From Streptomyces cavernae (GTDB taxonomy: Bacteria > Actinomycetota > Actinomycetes > Streptomycetales > Streptomycetaceae), in contig NZ_RPDJ01000032.1 in assembly GCF_004023625.1 (NCBI RefSeq), positions 1 through 64,000 of the forward strand: a DNA stretch of 64,000 nt. Direction: 5' to 3'. Under the pieces are notes generated by a model. The model had not been told where the DNA came from. It worked only from the letters and a program-made list of their open reading frames with translations, and did no database searches. Within the stretch, counting starts at the first letter, position 1. The number at the start of each line of letters is the position of its first letter. A program made the position numbers and the translations under genes. Positions 26,293 through 35,478 of this stretch are shown here, one piece after another.

Positions 26293-27023
26293 GGGGCCTC
26301 CGCCCCGGCGGACGGAAGACCCGGGGTGCGGTGGACACGGCGCTCCGCGTCCACCGCGAAAACCTCGCAGCCTTCGCGCGCCGCGGCCCAGGCGATGCCC
26401 TCCCCGCCCAGCGCGAACGCGGCCGTCGCCGTCGCGTCCGCCTCGGTCAGGGAACTCGCCACGACGGTCAGGCTGAGCAGGCCGGTCGCGCGCCGGCCGG
26501 TGCGGCCGTCGATGATGTGGTCGCCGCGTTCGTAGCGGCCGGAGGTGGCCACCGCGCCGTCGGTGACCTCCAGTACGGTGCACAGCCGGTCGGCCCGTTC
26601 GGGATGGCGTATCCCCACCCGCCACGGGCCGCCGGCCACGACCACGTCACCACCGGCGTTCAGACAGAACTTCGCCGCCCCTCGGTCGGCCAGCAGGTCC
26701 GCGGCCCGCTGTACGGCCCAGCCCTTCACCACCGCGCAAGGGTCCAGACCGCGGCCGGGCAACCGCACCCGGAACGCTCCGCCGGTGGCGGTCCGGTAGT
26801 GCTCGCACAGGTCGAGGACCTCCCTCAACTCCGCGCTGAGGGCGCCCGGTTCGAGCTCGCCGCGGTCCAGCCGGGACACCTCGCTGTCCGCGCGGAACGG
26901 GCTGAACCGGGCGTCGACCTCGCGCAGCCACGCGAACACCGGGTCCCCGTCCTGCGGTGCGGCGTCCGCGTCGTCGATCCGCAGTGAGATCGGGAACCCC
27001 ATGATGTGCTCGACGCGGCGCAC
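26211..27023 (-). CDS. apbE: ApbE-like FAD:protein FMN transferase
   Basis: A 270-residue ApbE-family protein. MGFPISLRIDD opens the domain; PCAVVKGWAVQRAADLL and the CLNAGGDVVVAG loop are conserved, and SLTEADATATAAFALG carries the metal-binding Asp/Thr near 195. These enzymes use FAD to attach FMN covalently to a Thr of flavoproteins. The acceptor is evidently the FMN-binding protein encoded immediately upstream, whose SGAT site is intact. The last ~50 residues are a variable tail overlapping the convergent APH gene. The GTG start lies 1 nt past the FMN-protein stop. Confidence 0.88.
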   Translation of the reverse strand: MRRVEHIMGFPISLRIDDADAAPQDGDPVFAWLREVDARFSPFRADSEVSRLDRGELEPGALSAELREVLDLCEHYRTATGGAFRVRLPGRGLDPCAVVKGWAVQRAADLLADRGAAKFCLNAGGDVVVAGGPWRVGIRHPERADRLCTVLEVTDGAVATSGRYERGDHIIDGRTGRRATGLLSLTVVASSLTEADATATAAFALGGEGIAWAAAREGCEVFAVDAERRVHRTPGLPSAGAEAPHHSDRRASASRETAMGSGKLRRDETT

Positions 27024-27024
27024 C

Positions 27025-27465
27025 TCACGCGCCCTTCGCGTCGAGGGCGGCCTGGAGGGACTTCCGGTAGCCGTCGCTGGTGATCGTCGCGCCGGACACC
27101 GTGTCGATGTCCGCGCTCTGGGCTTCCAGCGTCTCGGCGATGAGCTTGGGTACCGCCGCCGTGGTCTGCGGGTGGTTCGGCTGCTGGAGCAGCTTCACCG
27201 CGGTGATCTCGTCGCCGTCGAAGGTCACCTCCACCTGCACGGCGCCCTTCTCGGTGTTGACGGTGGAGCCGGCGACGACCTGGGAACCGCCGGTCGACGC
27301 GGACGGCGGTGCCGACGACGACCCGGAAGAACCCGATGCCGAAGACGACGAGGGATTGGGGGCCGCGACCTCGGTCGTGGCCGTCGCCCCGCTCGAGGGT
27401 TCGTAGCGCCAGAGCGGGATCAGGCCGACGACGGTCAGGGCAAGGACGGGCAGTGCTCGCTTCAC
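27025..27465 (-). CDS. Secreted FMN-binding domain protein
   Basis: A 146-residue protein. It has an N-terminal membrane anchor or signal (ALPVLALTVVGLIPLW), a Ser-rich linker (about 35-60) and an FMN_bind domain with VSGATITSDGYRKSL near the end. The Thr of SGAT is the residue flavinylated by ApbE enzymes. It sits between the ferric-reductase-like gene and apbE, so the three probably form a membrane electron-transfer chain from NAD(P)H to an external acceptor. The GTG start follows gaggaag. Confidence 0.88.
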   Translation of the reverse strand: MKRALPVLALTVVGLIPLWRYEPSSGATATTEVAAPNPSSSSASGSSGSSSAPPSASTGGSQVVAGSTVNTEKGAVQVEVTFDGDEITAVKLLQQPNHPQTTAAVPKLIAETLEAQSADIDTVSGATITSDGYRKSLQAALDAKGA

Positions 27466-27484
27466 GGTGTCTTCCTCGTCCCTC

Positions 27485-28822
27485 TCATCCGGCCAGGCTG
27501 AAGCGTTCGAAGTGGATCTGCTGCTTGGGCACGCCCAGACCGCGCAGGGTGCGCAGGACGGCGGTGGTCATGCCGGGCGGACCGCACACGTAGACGTCAC
27601 GGTCGGTCAGGTCCGGCACGAGCGAGGTGAGCTCGCCCGCGGCCAGCCGGTCCGGCGTGGCGGGGCCGGTGATCAGGTGCAGCTGGGCGCCCTTGGCGTG
27701 GGCGAGCTCGCGCAGTTCGTCGTAGAGGACCGCGTCCCGGTCGGCGGCGACCCGGTAGATGAGCACCGCGTGGCCGTGCAGTTCCTCCAGCAGGGCCCGG
27801 ATGGGGGTGATGCCGACGCCTCCGGCGATCAGCAGGGCGTCCGGTCGGGTGCGGTGCATGGCGGTGAAGGCTCCGTAGGGGCCTTCGGCGAACACGCGCG
27901 TGCCCACCTTCAGGTGCCGCAGGGCGGCGGTGCCGTCTCCGGCCGTCTTCGCGGTCAGCCGCAGATGGGTGCCGTCGGGCGCCGTCGACAGCGAGAACGG
28001 GTTGGCCTGCCACCAGCGGTCCCGGGTCAGGAAGCGCCAAAGGAAGAACTGGCCGGCCCGGGCGGGCAGCCGGTGGAGGTCACGGCCGGTGATGTGGATC
28101 GAGACGACGTTGTCGGACTCGGGGACGACGGCCGAGACCCGCAGCTGGTGCCGCAGGTTGCGCCACAGCGGGAGCACCAGCCGGCCCGTGAACACCGCGG
28201 TGAGGGCCGCGCCCCACAGGAGGTACCAGTACGTCTTCGCCACGGACGACGTGGTGAAGGTGGTGCCCGCCGCGACCTGGTGCGTGAACGCCAGCACCAC
28301 CGCGACATAGGTGTACAGGTGGATGAAGTGCCAGGTCTCGTAGGCCAGCCGGCGCCGCGCGGAGCGGGCCGAGACCACGCCGACCACGATGATCAGCGCC
28401 AGCGCGACGACCGCGCGCAGCACGCCCTCCACGGTCTCGGCGAGGTCCACCAGCTGGCTCACCGGGTCCAGCGACGAGGACTCGGCGTAGCCGAAGGTGA
28501 TGAACACGGCATGGGCCACCAGCAGCCACAGCACGGAGAAGCCGACCCAGCGGTGCCAGGAGGTGAGCCGGTCCATGCCGATACGGCGGTCGAACCACGG
28601 CAGCCGGGCGACGAGCAGCAGTTGGAAAGCCATGAGCAGCGCCGCGTACAGCCCGGTGAGGCGGCCCAGCACGATCAGCGCGTTGGAGGCGAACCCGGCC
28701 TGCACGAAGAATGCGGATACGACGGCAGCGTTCACGGCCAGCACCGCGTACAGACCGGTGCGGGCCACCACCTTGGGCCGTAGCACCGGAGGGGGCGGCT
28801 GGACGCGTTGGATGGTCGTCAC
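27485..28822 (-). CDS. Ferric reductase-like transmembrane flavohaem oxidoreductase
   Basis: A 445-residue protein. The N-terminal ~220 residues have six hydrophobic segments with His residues placed for haem binding (LTSWHRWVGF, ETWHFIHLYTYVAVVLAFTHQ). A ferredoxin-reductase-like FAD domain (ARAGQFFLWRF, NPFSLSTAPDG) and an NAD-binding domain (LLIAGGVGITPIRALLEEL, YVCGPPGMTTAV) follow. It passes electrons from NAD(P)H through FAD and haem across the membrane, here presumably to the FMN-binding protein. The GTG start follows aaggagc. It is divergent from the two-component pair at 28977, which may regulate it. Confidence 0.9.
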   Translation of the reverse strand: MTTIQRVQPPPPVLRPKVVARTGLYAVLAVNAAVVSAFFVQAGFASNALIVLGRLTGLYAALLMAFQLLLVARLPWFDRRIGMDRLTSWHRWVGFSVLWLLVAHAVFITFGYAESSSLDPVSQLVDLAETVEGVLRAVVALALIIVVGVVSARSARRRLAYETWHFIHLYTYVAVVLAFTHQVAAGTTFTTSSVAKTYWYLLWGAALTAVFTGRLVLPLWRNLRHQLRVSAVVPESDNVVSIHITGRDLHRLPARAGQFFLWRFLTRDRWWQANPFSLSTAPDGTHLRLTAKTAGDGTAALRHLKVGTRVFAEGPYGAFTAMHRTRPDALLIAGGVGITPIRALLEELHGHAVLIYRVAADRDAVLYDELRELAHAKGAQLHLITGPATPDRLAAGELTSLVPDLTDRDVYVCGPPGMTTAVLRTLRGLGVPKQQIHFERFSLAG

Positions 28823-28976
28823 GGGACGGCAGCTCCTTGGTCGGGTCCGGGGGCTTCCGAGCTTGTCCGGTGGGAGCTGTCGTTTCGCTGTCGCTCAACT
28901 TTCAAGTTTTTATCGATGTGCATCCGCCCCGGCAGCCCGGTATGGCTCCGGCGAGCGCGTGACGCAGTATGGGCGC

Positions 28977-29693
28977 GTGGAGAAAGTAAGACTTCTCGTC
29001 GTGGACGACGACCCCCCGATAGCCGACCTCGTGGCGACGGTCGCCCGCTACGAGGGCTGGGAGGCCGTCACCGCGAACACCGGTGAACAGGCGCTGGACC
29101 GGGCCGCAACGTTCCACCCGGACATCGTGGTGCTCGATCTGATGCTGCCGGACCTGGACGGGTTCGCCGTGCTGGACCGGCTGCGCGGGGCGGGGACCAT
29201 GGTGCCGGTGGTGTTCCTCACCGCCCGGGACGGCGTCGCCGACCGGGTGGCGGGCCTGACCCGGGGCGGCGACGACTACCTGGTCAAGCCGTTCGCGGTG
29301 GAGGAGCTCATGGCCCGGCTGCGGACCGTGCTGCGGCGCAGCGCCGGCCCCGGCTTCCAGCGGTCCGTGCTGAAGGTCGCCGACCTCACGATGGACGAGG
29401 ACACCCGGGAAGTACGGCGCGGCGAGAAGCTGCTGACGCTGACCCCGACCGAGTACGAGGTTCTGCGCTATCTGATGCGCAAATCGCCGACCGTGCTCAC
29501 CAAGGCTCAGATCCTCGACCACGTCTGGGAGTACGGCTTCGGTGGCCGCTCCAACGTGGTCGAGCTGGTCGTCAGCCGGCTGCGCCGCAAACTCGACGAC
29601 GCGGGCCACGGTGCTGACGGCGGGGAGGCCGGGCAGCCGCTCATCCACACCGTCCGCGGGTTCGGCTACGCGCTGCGGCAGGCCGCCGAGTGA
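28977..29693 (+). CDS. OmpR/PhoB-type response regulator
   Basis: A 238-residue regulator. The receiver has VVDDDPPIADLV, phospho-acceptor DLMLPDLDG and LVKPFAVEEL. The winged-helix domain (about 135-235) reads LTLTPTEYEVLRYLMRKSPTVLTKAQILDHVWEYGFGGRSNVVELVVSRLRRKL. The GTG at 28977 was chosen because the fold starts right after it; a GTG six codons upstream is also possible, and neither has a good ribosome-binding site. It overlaps the kinase gene by 4 bp (GTGA). The 154 bp shared with the divergent ferric-reductase operon contain an AT-rich stretch (caagtttttatcgatg, about 28904-28919). Confidence 0.9.
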   Translation: MEKVRLLVVDDDPPIADLVATVARYEGWEAVTANTGEQALDRAATFHPDIVVLDLMLPDLDGFAVLDRLRGAGTMVPVVFLTARDGVADRVAGLTRGGDDYLVKPFAVEELMARLRTVLRRSAGPGFQRSVLKVADLTMDEDTREVRRGEKLLTLTPTEYEVLRYLMRKSPTVLTKAQILDHVWEYGFGGRSNVVELVVSRLRRKLDDAGHGADGGEAGQPLIHTVRGFGYALRQAAE

Positions 29694-31174
29694 TCGGCCG
29701 GCTGCGGGAGGGCTACCGTCGTATGCGCCTGGGCACCCGGCTCGCGCTCGGGCTCGGGGTGCTGTCGCTGGTGGTGTTCGCCGTGGTCGGCACGGCGCTC
29801 ACGACGTATATGCGGGACTATCTGTCGGCCCAGCTCAACGATCAGCTGCAGGTCGCCCAGATCGCCCAGTCCAAGAGCATCGCGGACTACGGCACGCTCC
29901 AGGGAAAAAGGTACTACCGCTGGTACAACGCCGTGTACGACGTGTCGGACGGTGCACCCGTCCTCCGCACTCCTGAGGACGCCGCCGACCTGCCGGAGGA
30001 CACCGAGGAGTTCACCGCCCTGGCCGCGGCCCAGATCACCTCGGGTTCGGAGCTCACCCGCACCGAGCACCTCAAGGGCGCGGGCACGTACCGGCTGCGG
30101 GCCTGCGAGGTGGAACCCGGTGTGGTCCTGGTGAGCGCCGCGCCCCTGGAGGACATCGAGGACACTGTCACTCAGCTGATCAGCATCCAGGCCGTCACCT
30201 TCGGGCTGGCGCTGCTGGCCCTCGTGGCGTGCGGGCGGGCCCTGCTGCGGCGCGGGCTCAAGCCGCTCAGCGACATGGCGCACACGGCCCGCGGTATCAC
30301 CTCGCACGACCTCACCGACTCGGCCCGGCTGCCGGTGCGCGCCGACGGCGGGAACGGCGGGCCGGAGGTGGAGGAGTTGCGCACCGCGTTCAACAGGATG
30401 CTGGAACACATCGACGACGCGCTCGCCGTACGCACCGAGGCCGAGCAGCGGCTGCGCCGGTTCGTCGCGGACGCCTCGCACGAGCTGCGCACCCCGCTGA
30501 TGTCGGTGCGCGGCTACGCGGACCTCTTCCAGTACGCGGCGGCCAACGCCCCCGAGGAGCGGGACAAACACCTCGCGCGGCTGCGCGCCGAGGCCGCCCG
30601 GATGGGGTTCCTGCTGGACGATCTGCTGCTGCTCGCCCGGCTTGACGCGGCCGATGTGGAGACGCCGCTGCGGATGGAGGAGGCGGACCTGGTGGAGCTG
30701 GTTCAGCAGGCGGCGGACGCGTTCCGCGCGGCACACCCGGGCCGTCCGCTGACGGTGACGTCCGGATCCGACCCGGTGATGCTGCGTATGGACACCCTGC
30801 GCATCCGCCAGGTGCTGGACAATCTGCTGACCAACGCGGCCGTGCACACGCCCGCTGACACGAAGGTGTCGGTGGAGGTGGGCCGTTGCGGTACGGCCCT
30901 GGAGTCGGCGACGGTACGCGTCACCGACTCCGGCCCGGGCATCCCGGCCGCCGACCGGGAACGGGTCTTCGACCGCTTCTACCGCGTCGACAAGGCCCGC
31001 AGCCGCGACCGCGGCGGTAGCGGCCTGGGCCTGGCGGTCGCAAGCTCACTGGTCAGGGCCCACGGCGGCACAGTCGAGCTGACCAGCAGGCCGGGCGCCA
31101 CGGTCTTCACCCTGCGGATTCCGCTCGGTACTTCACCCGGGCCCGCCGATGGAGGACCCAGCCCGTCGCCGTGA
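29690..31174 (+). CDS. Sensor histidine kinase (HAMP, HisKA)
   Basis: A 494-residue kinase. Two transmembrane segments (about 16-38 and 165-185) flank an extracellular sensor of ~125 residues. A HAMP domain (to about 250), HisKA (ASHELRTPLMSVRGY near 262) and HATPase (NLLTNAAVHTP, DSGPGIPAADRERVFDRFYR, GGSGLGLAV) follow. It is translationally coupled to the response regulator. Its location opposite the electron-transfer operon suggests a redox or metal signal, but nothing in the sensor domain proves it. The 3' end overlaps a degenerate gene on the other strand. Confidence 0.9.
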   Translation: MIGRLREGYRRMRLGTRLALGLGVLSLVVFAVVGTALTTYMRDYLSAQLNDQLQVAQIAQSKSIADYGTLQGKRYYRWYNAVYDVSDGAPVLRTPEDAADLPEDTEEFTALAAAQITSGSELTRTEHLKGAGTYRLRACEVEPGVVLVSAAPLEDIEDTVTQLISIQAVTFGLALLALVACGRALLRRGLKPLSDMAHTARGITSHDLTDSARLPVRADGGNGGPEVEELRTAFNRMLEHIDDALAVRTEAEQRLRRFVADASHELRTPLMSVRGYADLFQYAAANAPEERDKHLARLRAEAARMGFLLDDLLLLARLDAADVETPLRMEEADLVELVQQAADAFRAAHPGRPLTVTSGSDPVMLRMDTLRIRQVLDNLLTNAAVHTPADTKVSVEVGRCGTALESATVRVTDSGPGIPAADRERVFDRFYRVDKARSRDRGGSGLGLAVASSLVRAHGGTVELTSRPGATVFTLRIPLGTSPGPADGGPSPSP

Positions 31175-31845
31175 GCAGCACGGCCGACGCGGCGATGCCC
31201 AGCACGGTGGCTCCCGTTGAGGCGAGGCTGCCGCCGTCGGTGGCGGTCGGGTCCGTGCCGACCGGTCCTCCGCCGCAGGAACCGCCGGAGCCGGGACCGC
31301 CGCCGCTTCCCGTGCCCCCGTCGCCGGTGCCGTCGCCACCGCCGGTTCCGTCGTCGGTGTCCACCGGGTCCTGGCCGACGAAGGCGACCGGCACCTTGAC
31401 GTCCTGGGAACGGTCGCCGGAGAGGTGTGGTCGGCGCGGGTGGCGAGCACACGCGTCTGCTTGAAGCAGTCGGTGAACTCGTCCTCGGCGTCGACGGTGA
31501 GCTCGACCTCGAAGGTGCCGCCCTTGCCGTACGGGGTCGCCAACTCCTCACCGTGGTCAGGAGGGTTGGAGGAGATCCACGCGGAGGTGTGGGAGGCGCC
31601 GGTCATGTCGACGCCGCCGACGCAGGGTGTGGGCAGTTCGCCGTCGCCGTTGTCGACGCACAGGGCGACGTGGATGCGCCGTCGCCGCCGTCGCCCTCGC
31701 CGGGCTCCTGGCCCCCGAAGGTCACGGGGACGCGGACGTCCTGCGAACGGTCGCCGCTGCCGCGGTGGTCGACGCGGGTGACGACGGCGCAGTCGACCTG
31801 GGTGCAGTCGGGTCCGTCGCCCTTGGCCGTGAGTACTGTCGGGAT
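31107..31845 (-). pseudogene. Frameshifted neocarzinostatin-family cell-wall protein with LAxTG signal
   Basis: Three minus-strand frames join into one protein. First TVLTAKGDGPDCTQVDC and VDHRGSGDRSQDVRVPVTFGGQ; then HVALCVDNGDGELPTP, AWISSNPPDHGEELATPYGKGG, TFEVELTVDAEDEF and LATRADHTS; finally VPVAFVGQDPVDTDDG, LASTGATVLGIAASAVLLTATG and a basic tail. LASTG plus a hydrophobic helix plus RR is a class E sortase signal. Frame changes fall near 31680 and 31420; at the latter, removing one T restores the reading. The N-terminus with its export signal is missing at about 31845. Such proteins usually sit in haem-acquisition operons. Probably a dead gene. Confidence 0.75.
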
Positions 31846-32816
31846 CCTGCGCGGACGGGTCCGGTTCACCGGAGGCGGGCACGGATCCGTCGCCGACGTC
31901 CGCGGGCATTCGCGCCGCCGCCGCACAGAAACAGCTGGACGCGAACTCCGTGGTCCCCGTGGAGGGCGAGGCACCCACCCCCAGGCTGCCGGTCACCGTC
32001 GACTCCTCCGACGGCCGGCGGGTCATCGTCGCGAAGGCCGACCGGATCCTGCCCCTCAACGGCGGGGTCGCGGAGATCGTCTTCTCCCTGGGACTCGGCG
32101 ACCGGGTCGTGGGACGCGACGTCACGGCCACGTTCCGGGAGGCGGAAAATCTCCCCCTGGTCACCAAGGCGCACGACGTGAGCGCGGAGAGCGTGCTCTC
32201 CCTGGAGGCGACCGTGGCGCTCGCGGACACCGACACCGGGCCCGCGGAGGCCATCGACCAGATCCGTGACGCGGGCGTCCCCGTCGTCGTCCTGAAACCG
32301 GCCGACGAACTTGCGGACGTCACCACCCGCACCACGCGGATCGCCGAGGCCCTCGGAGTGCCGACGGCCGGCGAGTCCCTCACCCGGCGCATCCGCGACG
32401 AACTCCGTGCGGCCCGCGCGGGCGTGCCCGAGGGCAGCCGCCCCAAGGTCGCCTTCCTTTACATGCGGGGCAGCGCCGCCGTCTATCTGATCGGGGGCGA
32501 GGGGTCGGGTGCGGATTCGTTGATCGAGGCCGCGGGAGCGGTGGATGCGGGTATGTCCTTTGGACTCGACAAACCGTGCACCCCGATCACCAGCGAGGCG
32601 CTCATCAAGGCCCAGCAGGACGTGATCCTGATGATGACCAAGGGCCTGGACTCGGTCGGCGGCATGGACGGGCTGCTCGCCGTGCCCGGGATCAGCCAGA
32701 CCCCCGCGGGCACGAACCGCCGGGTCGTGGACGTGGAGGACGGCGTCCTGCTCGGCTTCGGCCCGCGCACGCCGCTGGTCACCGACATCCTCGTTGACCG
32801 CATCCACGCGGGCTGA
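31833..32816 (+). pseudogene. 5'-truncated haem/iron ABC substrate-binding lipoprotein
   Basis: The frame from a GTG at 31950 encodes a periplasmic-binding protein (LPVTVDSSDGRRVIVAKADRI, AEIVFSLGLGDRVVGRD, SVLSLEATVALADTDTGP, VAFLYMRGSAAVYLIGGEGS), the type used for haem uptake. Reading further upstream, the frame continues as LSGSCADGSGSPEAG, resembling a lipoprotein cysteine region, then hits a stop at 31830. The hydrophobic signal peptide is therefore missing and has been replaced by the reverse-strand neocarzinostatin remnant. No permease or ATPase genes follow. Probably a remnant left by an inversion; translation from 31950 would give a cytoplasmic, useless protein. Confidence 0.75.
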
Positions 32817-32998
32817 GTACGCCGGGGCCTAGCGGTGCCCCGGGCGCGGACCCCCGGGTGCGACCGACGTGCGAAGAATGCGTCCGAGGCACGGAGAGAG
32901 TGACGAGCACGCGGAGAGTACGACGGGCACCTGCAGAAGGTGATTGATGGACGAAGAGTGTGATTGACGGGCACAAAGCGGGGCACTCGTGGCGCATT

Positions 32999-33919
32999 GT
33001 GCGAGTGAGGATTCTGCTTGCCGGGTGGTTCAGCTTCACGGATGGTGAGGCGACCGCCGGGGACGTGCTGGCCCTGCGACGGGTCCAGGAGGTGCTGGAC
33101 CGGGCGCGGCTGCCGTACGACACGGCCTGGAGCCCCGGCTTCCAGCCCAGGGCACTGCACCTGGAAGAGGCGGATCCGACCGCGTACACCCATCTGGTCT
33201 TCGTCTGCGGTCCACTGCAGGGCCCACAGGTCGAACGTCTGCATGAACGTTTCCGGCACTGCCGGCGGATCGCCGTGGGCACGTCCGTGATCGACGGGGA
33301 CGACCCCGCGGTCACCGGCTTCCACCGGATCCTCGCGCGCGACGCGCCTGCCGTGGAACCGCTGGAAGACCTCGCCGCCCGGGCCCCCGCGCTGCCGCCC
33401 AAGCCGGTCGTCGGGGTGATCCTCACCCACGGACAGCACGAGTACGCGGAGCTGCGCCGGCACGGGCAGGTCGCCGAGGAGGTGACCCGGTGGCTGGCCG
33501 GCAAGGACTGCGCCCGGCTCGAACTGGAGACCCGGCTGGACACCCACGACTGGCATCTGAACGCGACCCCCGCCCAGTTCCAGTCGCTGCTCGCCCGGCT
33601 GGACCTGGTCGTCACCGACCGCCTGCACGGGCTGGTGCTGGCGCTCCGCGCGGGGATCCCGGCACTGGCCGTGGACCCGGTGGCGGGCGGCGCGAAGGTG
33701 ACCGCCCAGGCCCGCGCCTGCGGCTGGCCGGCCATCGTGCCCGCCGAACGACTGGACGAGACCCGGCTGGAACGGTGGTGGGACTGGTGCCTCACGTCCG
33801 GTCGGGTGGCGGCTCGGCAGATCGGCGCGGAATTCCTGGAGGAGGCGGCACGGCCGGGCGAGGGGTCGACGGCGGACGGGACCGCCAGGTTGGTGGCGGC
33901 GCTGGAGGGACGGGCGTAG
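32999..33919 (+). CDS. Polysaccharide pyruvyl transferase-family protein
   Basis: A 306-residue protein. The N-terminus VRILLAGWFSFTDGEATAGD and the late VVTDRLHGLVLALRAGIPALAVDP are characteristic of the PS_pyruv_trans family, which adds ketal pyruvate to sugars of exported polysaccharides. The start is one of two GTG codons (32999, 33005) just before the fold; the upstream frame is repetitive (gtgattgatgg, gtgattgacgg). A GT2 glycosyltransferase gene is convergent 85 bp downstream, which fits a surface-glycan theme. Confidence 0.75.
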   Translation: MRVRILLAGWFSFTDGEATAGDVLALRRVQEVLDRARLPYDTAWSPGFQPRALHLEEADPTAYTHLVFVCGPLQGPQVERLHERFRHCRRIAVGTSVIDGDDPAVTGFHRILARDAPAVEPLEDLAARAPALPPKPVVGVILTHGQHEYAELRRHGQVAEEVTRWLAGKDCARLELETRLDTHDWHLNATPAQFQSLLARLDLVVTDRLHGLVLALRAGIPALAVDPVAGGAKVTAQARACGWPAIVPAERLDETRLERWWDWCLTSGRVAARQIGAEFLEEAARPGEGSTADGTARLVAALEGRA

Positions 33920-34003
33920 TTCGGCCACCGTCGCGGCGGCGGCCGACGGTGCTGGGAGGTCCTGTGCAAGCGGGGAGCGGGACTGCGACCGCCGCGGTTG
34001 GGG

Positions 34004-34900
34004 TCAGCCCGTATAGCTGCGTGCCGTGGAGCGGCGCTGGGTCCGGTCCAGCAGGCGTAGCCGGTCCTCGACCTCCCGCGGCACGACACACCGCTCACGC
34101 AGCACCCAGGGAAACCCGTTCAGCGCCCGCCGGAACGCCCGCAGGGAGGCCCGGTCGCGCGGCACCGTGCGGGCCAGGTACAGGGTGCGCCGGACGGCCG
34201 CCCAGGCCGGACGGCGCAGCCAGGTGAACCACAGCGTGTTGCGGATGCCGTCGACCCGGCGCGCCTCGGCGTTCCGGGCGCGCGACGGCCAGTGATGGAC
34301 CGTCAGCTCGTCGGCGTACACCAGCCACCACCCGTCCACCAGCAGGTCCACCGCGAGCAGTTCCTCCTCACCGCCCAGCCAGAACCGCTCGTTGAAGCCG
34401 CCTGCGGCGCGGAAGGCGTCGGCGCGGACGACGGTGGCGGCGGCCAGGAAGGAGCCGAGCGCCGGGCCGGGCAGCCAAGGAGGCCCGGTGAGTGGTGAGT
34501 TGCGCAGCTCCTCGACGATCGGGTCCTCCGTTCCGCCCGGTTCCACGACGATGCGCGCGGTCACGGCACCGAGGCCGGGATGGCGGTCCAGCAGGTCCGC
34601 CGCGGCGGACAGCGACCCGGGCGCCCACCAGGAGTCGTCGTCGCAGAACGCGATGTAAGGAGTCCGGGTGTGCGCCACGGCCAGGTTGCGGCCGACCGCG
34701 CCCAGATTGCGGCCCGGACGCAGCAGCCGTACCGCCGGATGGTGCTGGGCGACCGCCTCGGCGGTGCCGTCCTCGGAGGCGTTGTCGGTGACGAACACGG
34801 GCGGTGATTCCGGCATTCGCGCCAGGTGGTCGAGGGTGCGCAGGAGTTCGGCCCGTCGGTTGTGGGTGATCACGACCACACTGGTGCGGGGGTCGGACAT
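34004..34900 (-). CDS. GT2-family glycosyltransferase
   Basis: A 298-residue GT-A enzyme. TSVVVITHNRRAELLRTLDHL opens the nucleotide-sugar domain. VTDNASEDGTAEAV, the DxD-like FCDDDSWWAPGSL and FWLGGEEELLAVDLLVDGWWLVYADE follow, the last resembling the acceptor/catalytic ED segment. No membrane helices. The ATG is preceded by aaggagcaac. Such enzymes build cell-wall or exopolysaccharides; the adjacent pyruvyltransferase gene supports this, but donor and acceptor are unknown. Confidence 0.87.
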   Translation of the reverse strand: MSDPRTSVVVITHNRRAELLRTLDHLARMPESPPVFVTDNASEDGTAEAVAQHHPAVRLLRPGRNLGAVGRNLAVAHTRTPYIAFCDDDSWWAPGSLSAAADLLDRHPGLGAVTARIVVEPGGTEDPIVEELRNSPLTGPPWLPGPALGSFLAAATVVRADAFRAAGGFNERFWLGGEEELLAVDLLVDGWWLVYADELTVHHWPSRARNAEARRVDGIRNTLWFTWLRRPAWAAVRRTLYLARTVPRDRASLRAFRRALNGFPWVLRERCVVPREVEDRLRLLDRTQRRSTARSYTG

Positions 34901-35133
34901 GTGGTTGCTCCTTGCAACGTCCCCGGTCGCACGACCGGGCGGCGGTCATCATGCCACCTCGGCGGCGGAACCCCGTGTCCCGCCGCGGCCCGCCGAGGTG
35001 TCGGCCGACACCTCGGCGGGCCTACGCGGGTGCCAAAAGCCGGCCGTCCAAAACACTCGGAGACATGCACCACCGACTATGACGACTTTCGGCTTTCCAC
35101 GGCGCCCTTCGGGGACGCCTCGCCCTCAGTGCT

Positions 35134-35467
35134 TAGGGGTCCATGCACTATGAGCGTCCGATGAGGTCGCGTGGTCTGGTGCCGTGCATCGCAAGCGCCC
35201 AAGAGCCCTCGATGGGGGCCCCCGCTCGAGCGGAGTCGAGAGTGGGGAGGAGCTACTAGGGCTTTTCGGTAACGCGGCGATGGGGGTGCCCCCTGCTCGA
35301 GCGCAGCCGAGAGCTTGGGGGAGCGGTGCCAGACCACGCGACCCGGGCGGGCATAGTGCAAGGACCCCTAAGGGCTTGCCGGGAAATAAATCGTCGGCGA
35401 GCATCTGTCCTGAGCTGCAGTGTCAAGACCCGGAGCACGCAAGTTGTATCCCGGCAAGCCCTAAGGG
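35134..35467. repeat. Palindromic repeat element, copy 2 (about 330 bp)
   Basis: This shares both ends with the element at 23357: ggggtcc-atgcactatgagcgtccgat and ggtcgcgtggtctggt on the left; tgccagaccacgcgacccgg, aaggacccctaagggcttgccggg, and gtcaagacccggagcacgcaagttgtatcccggcaagccctaagg on the right. Between the big palindrome arms it carries ~135 bp extra (about 35185-35325). These include two related inverted motifs, gctcgagcggagtcgagag and ccccctgctcgagcgcagccgagagcttggggg, the second a common Streptomyces intergenic palindrome. The rest of 34901-35478 shows no supported gene. Confidence 0.85.
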
Positions 35468-35478
35468 CCGCCGCTCGG

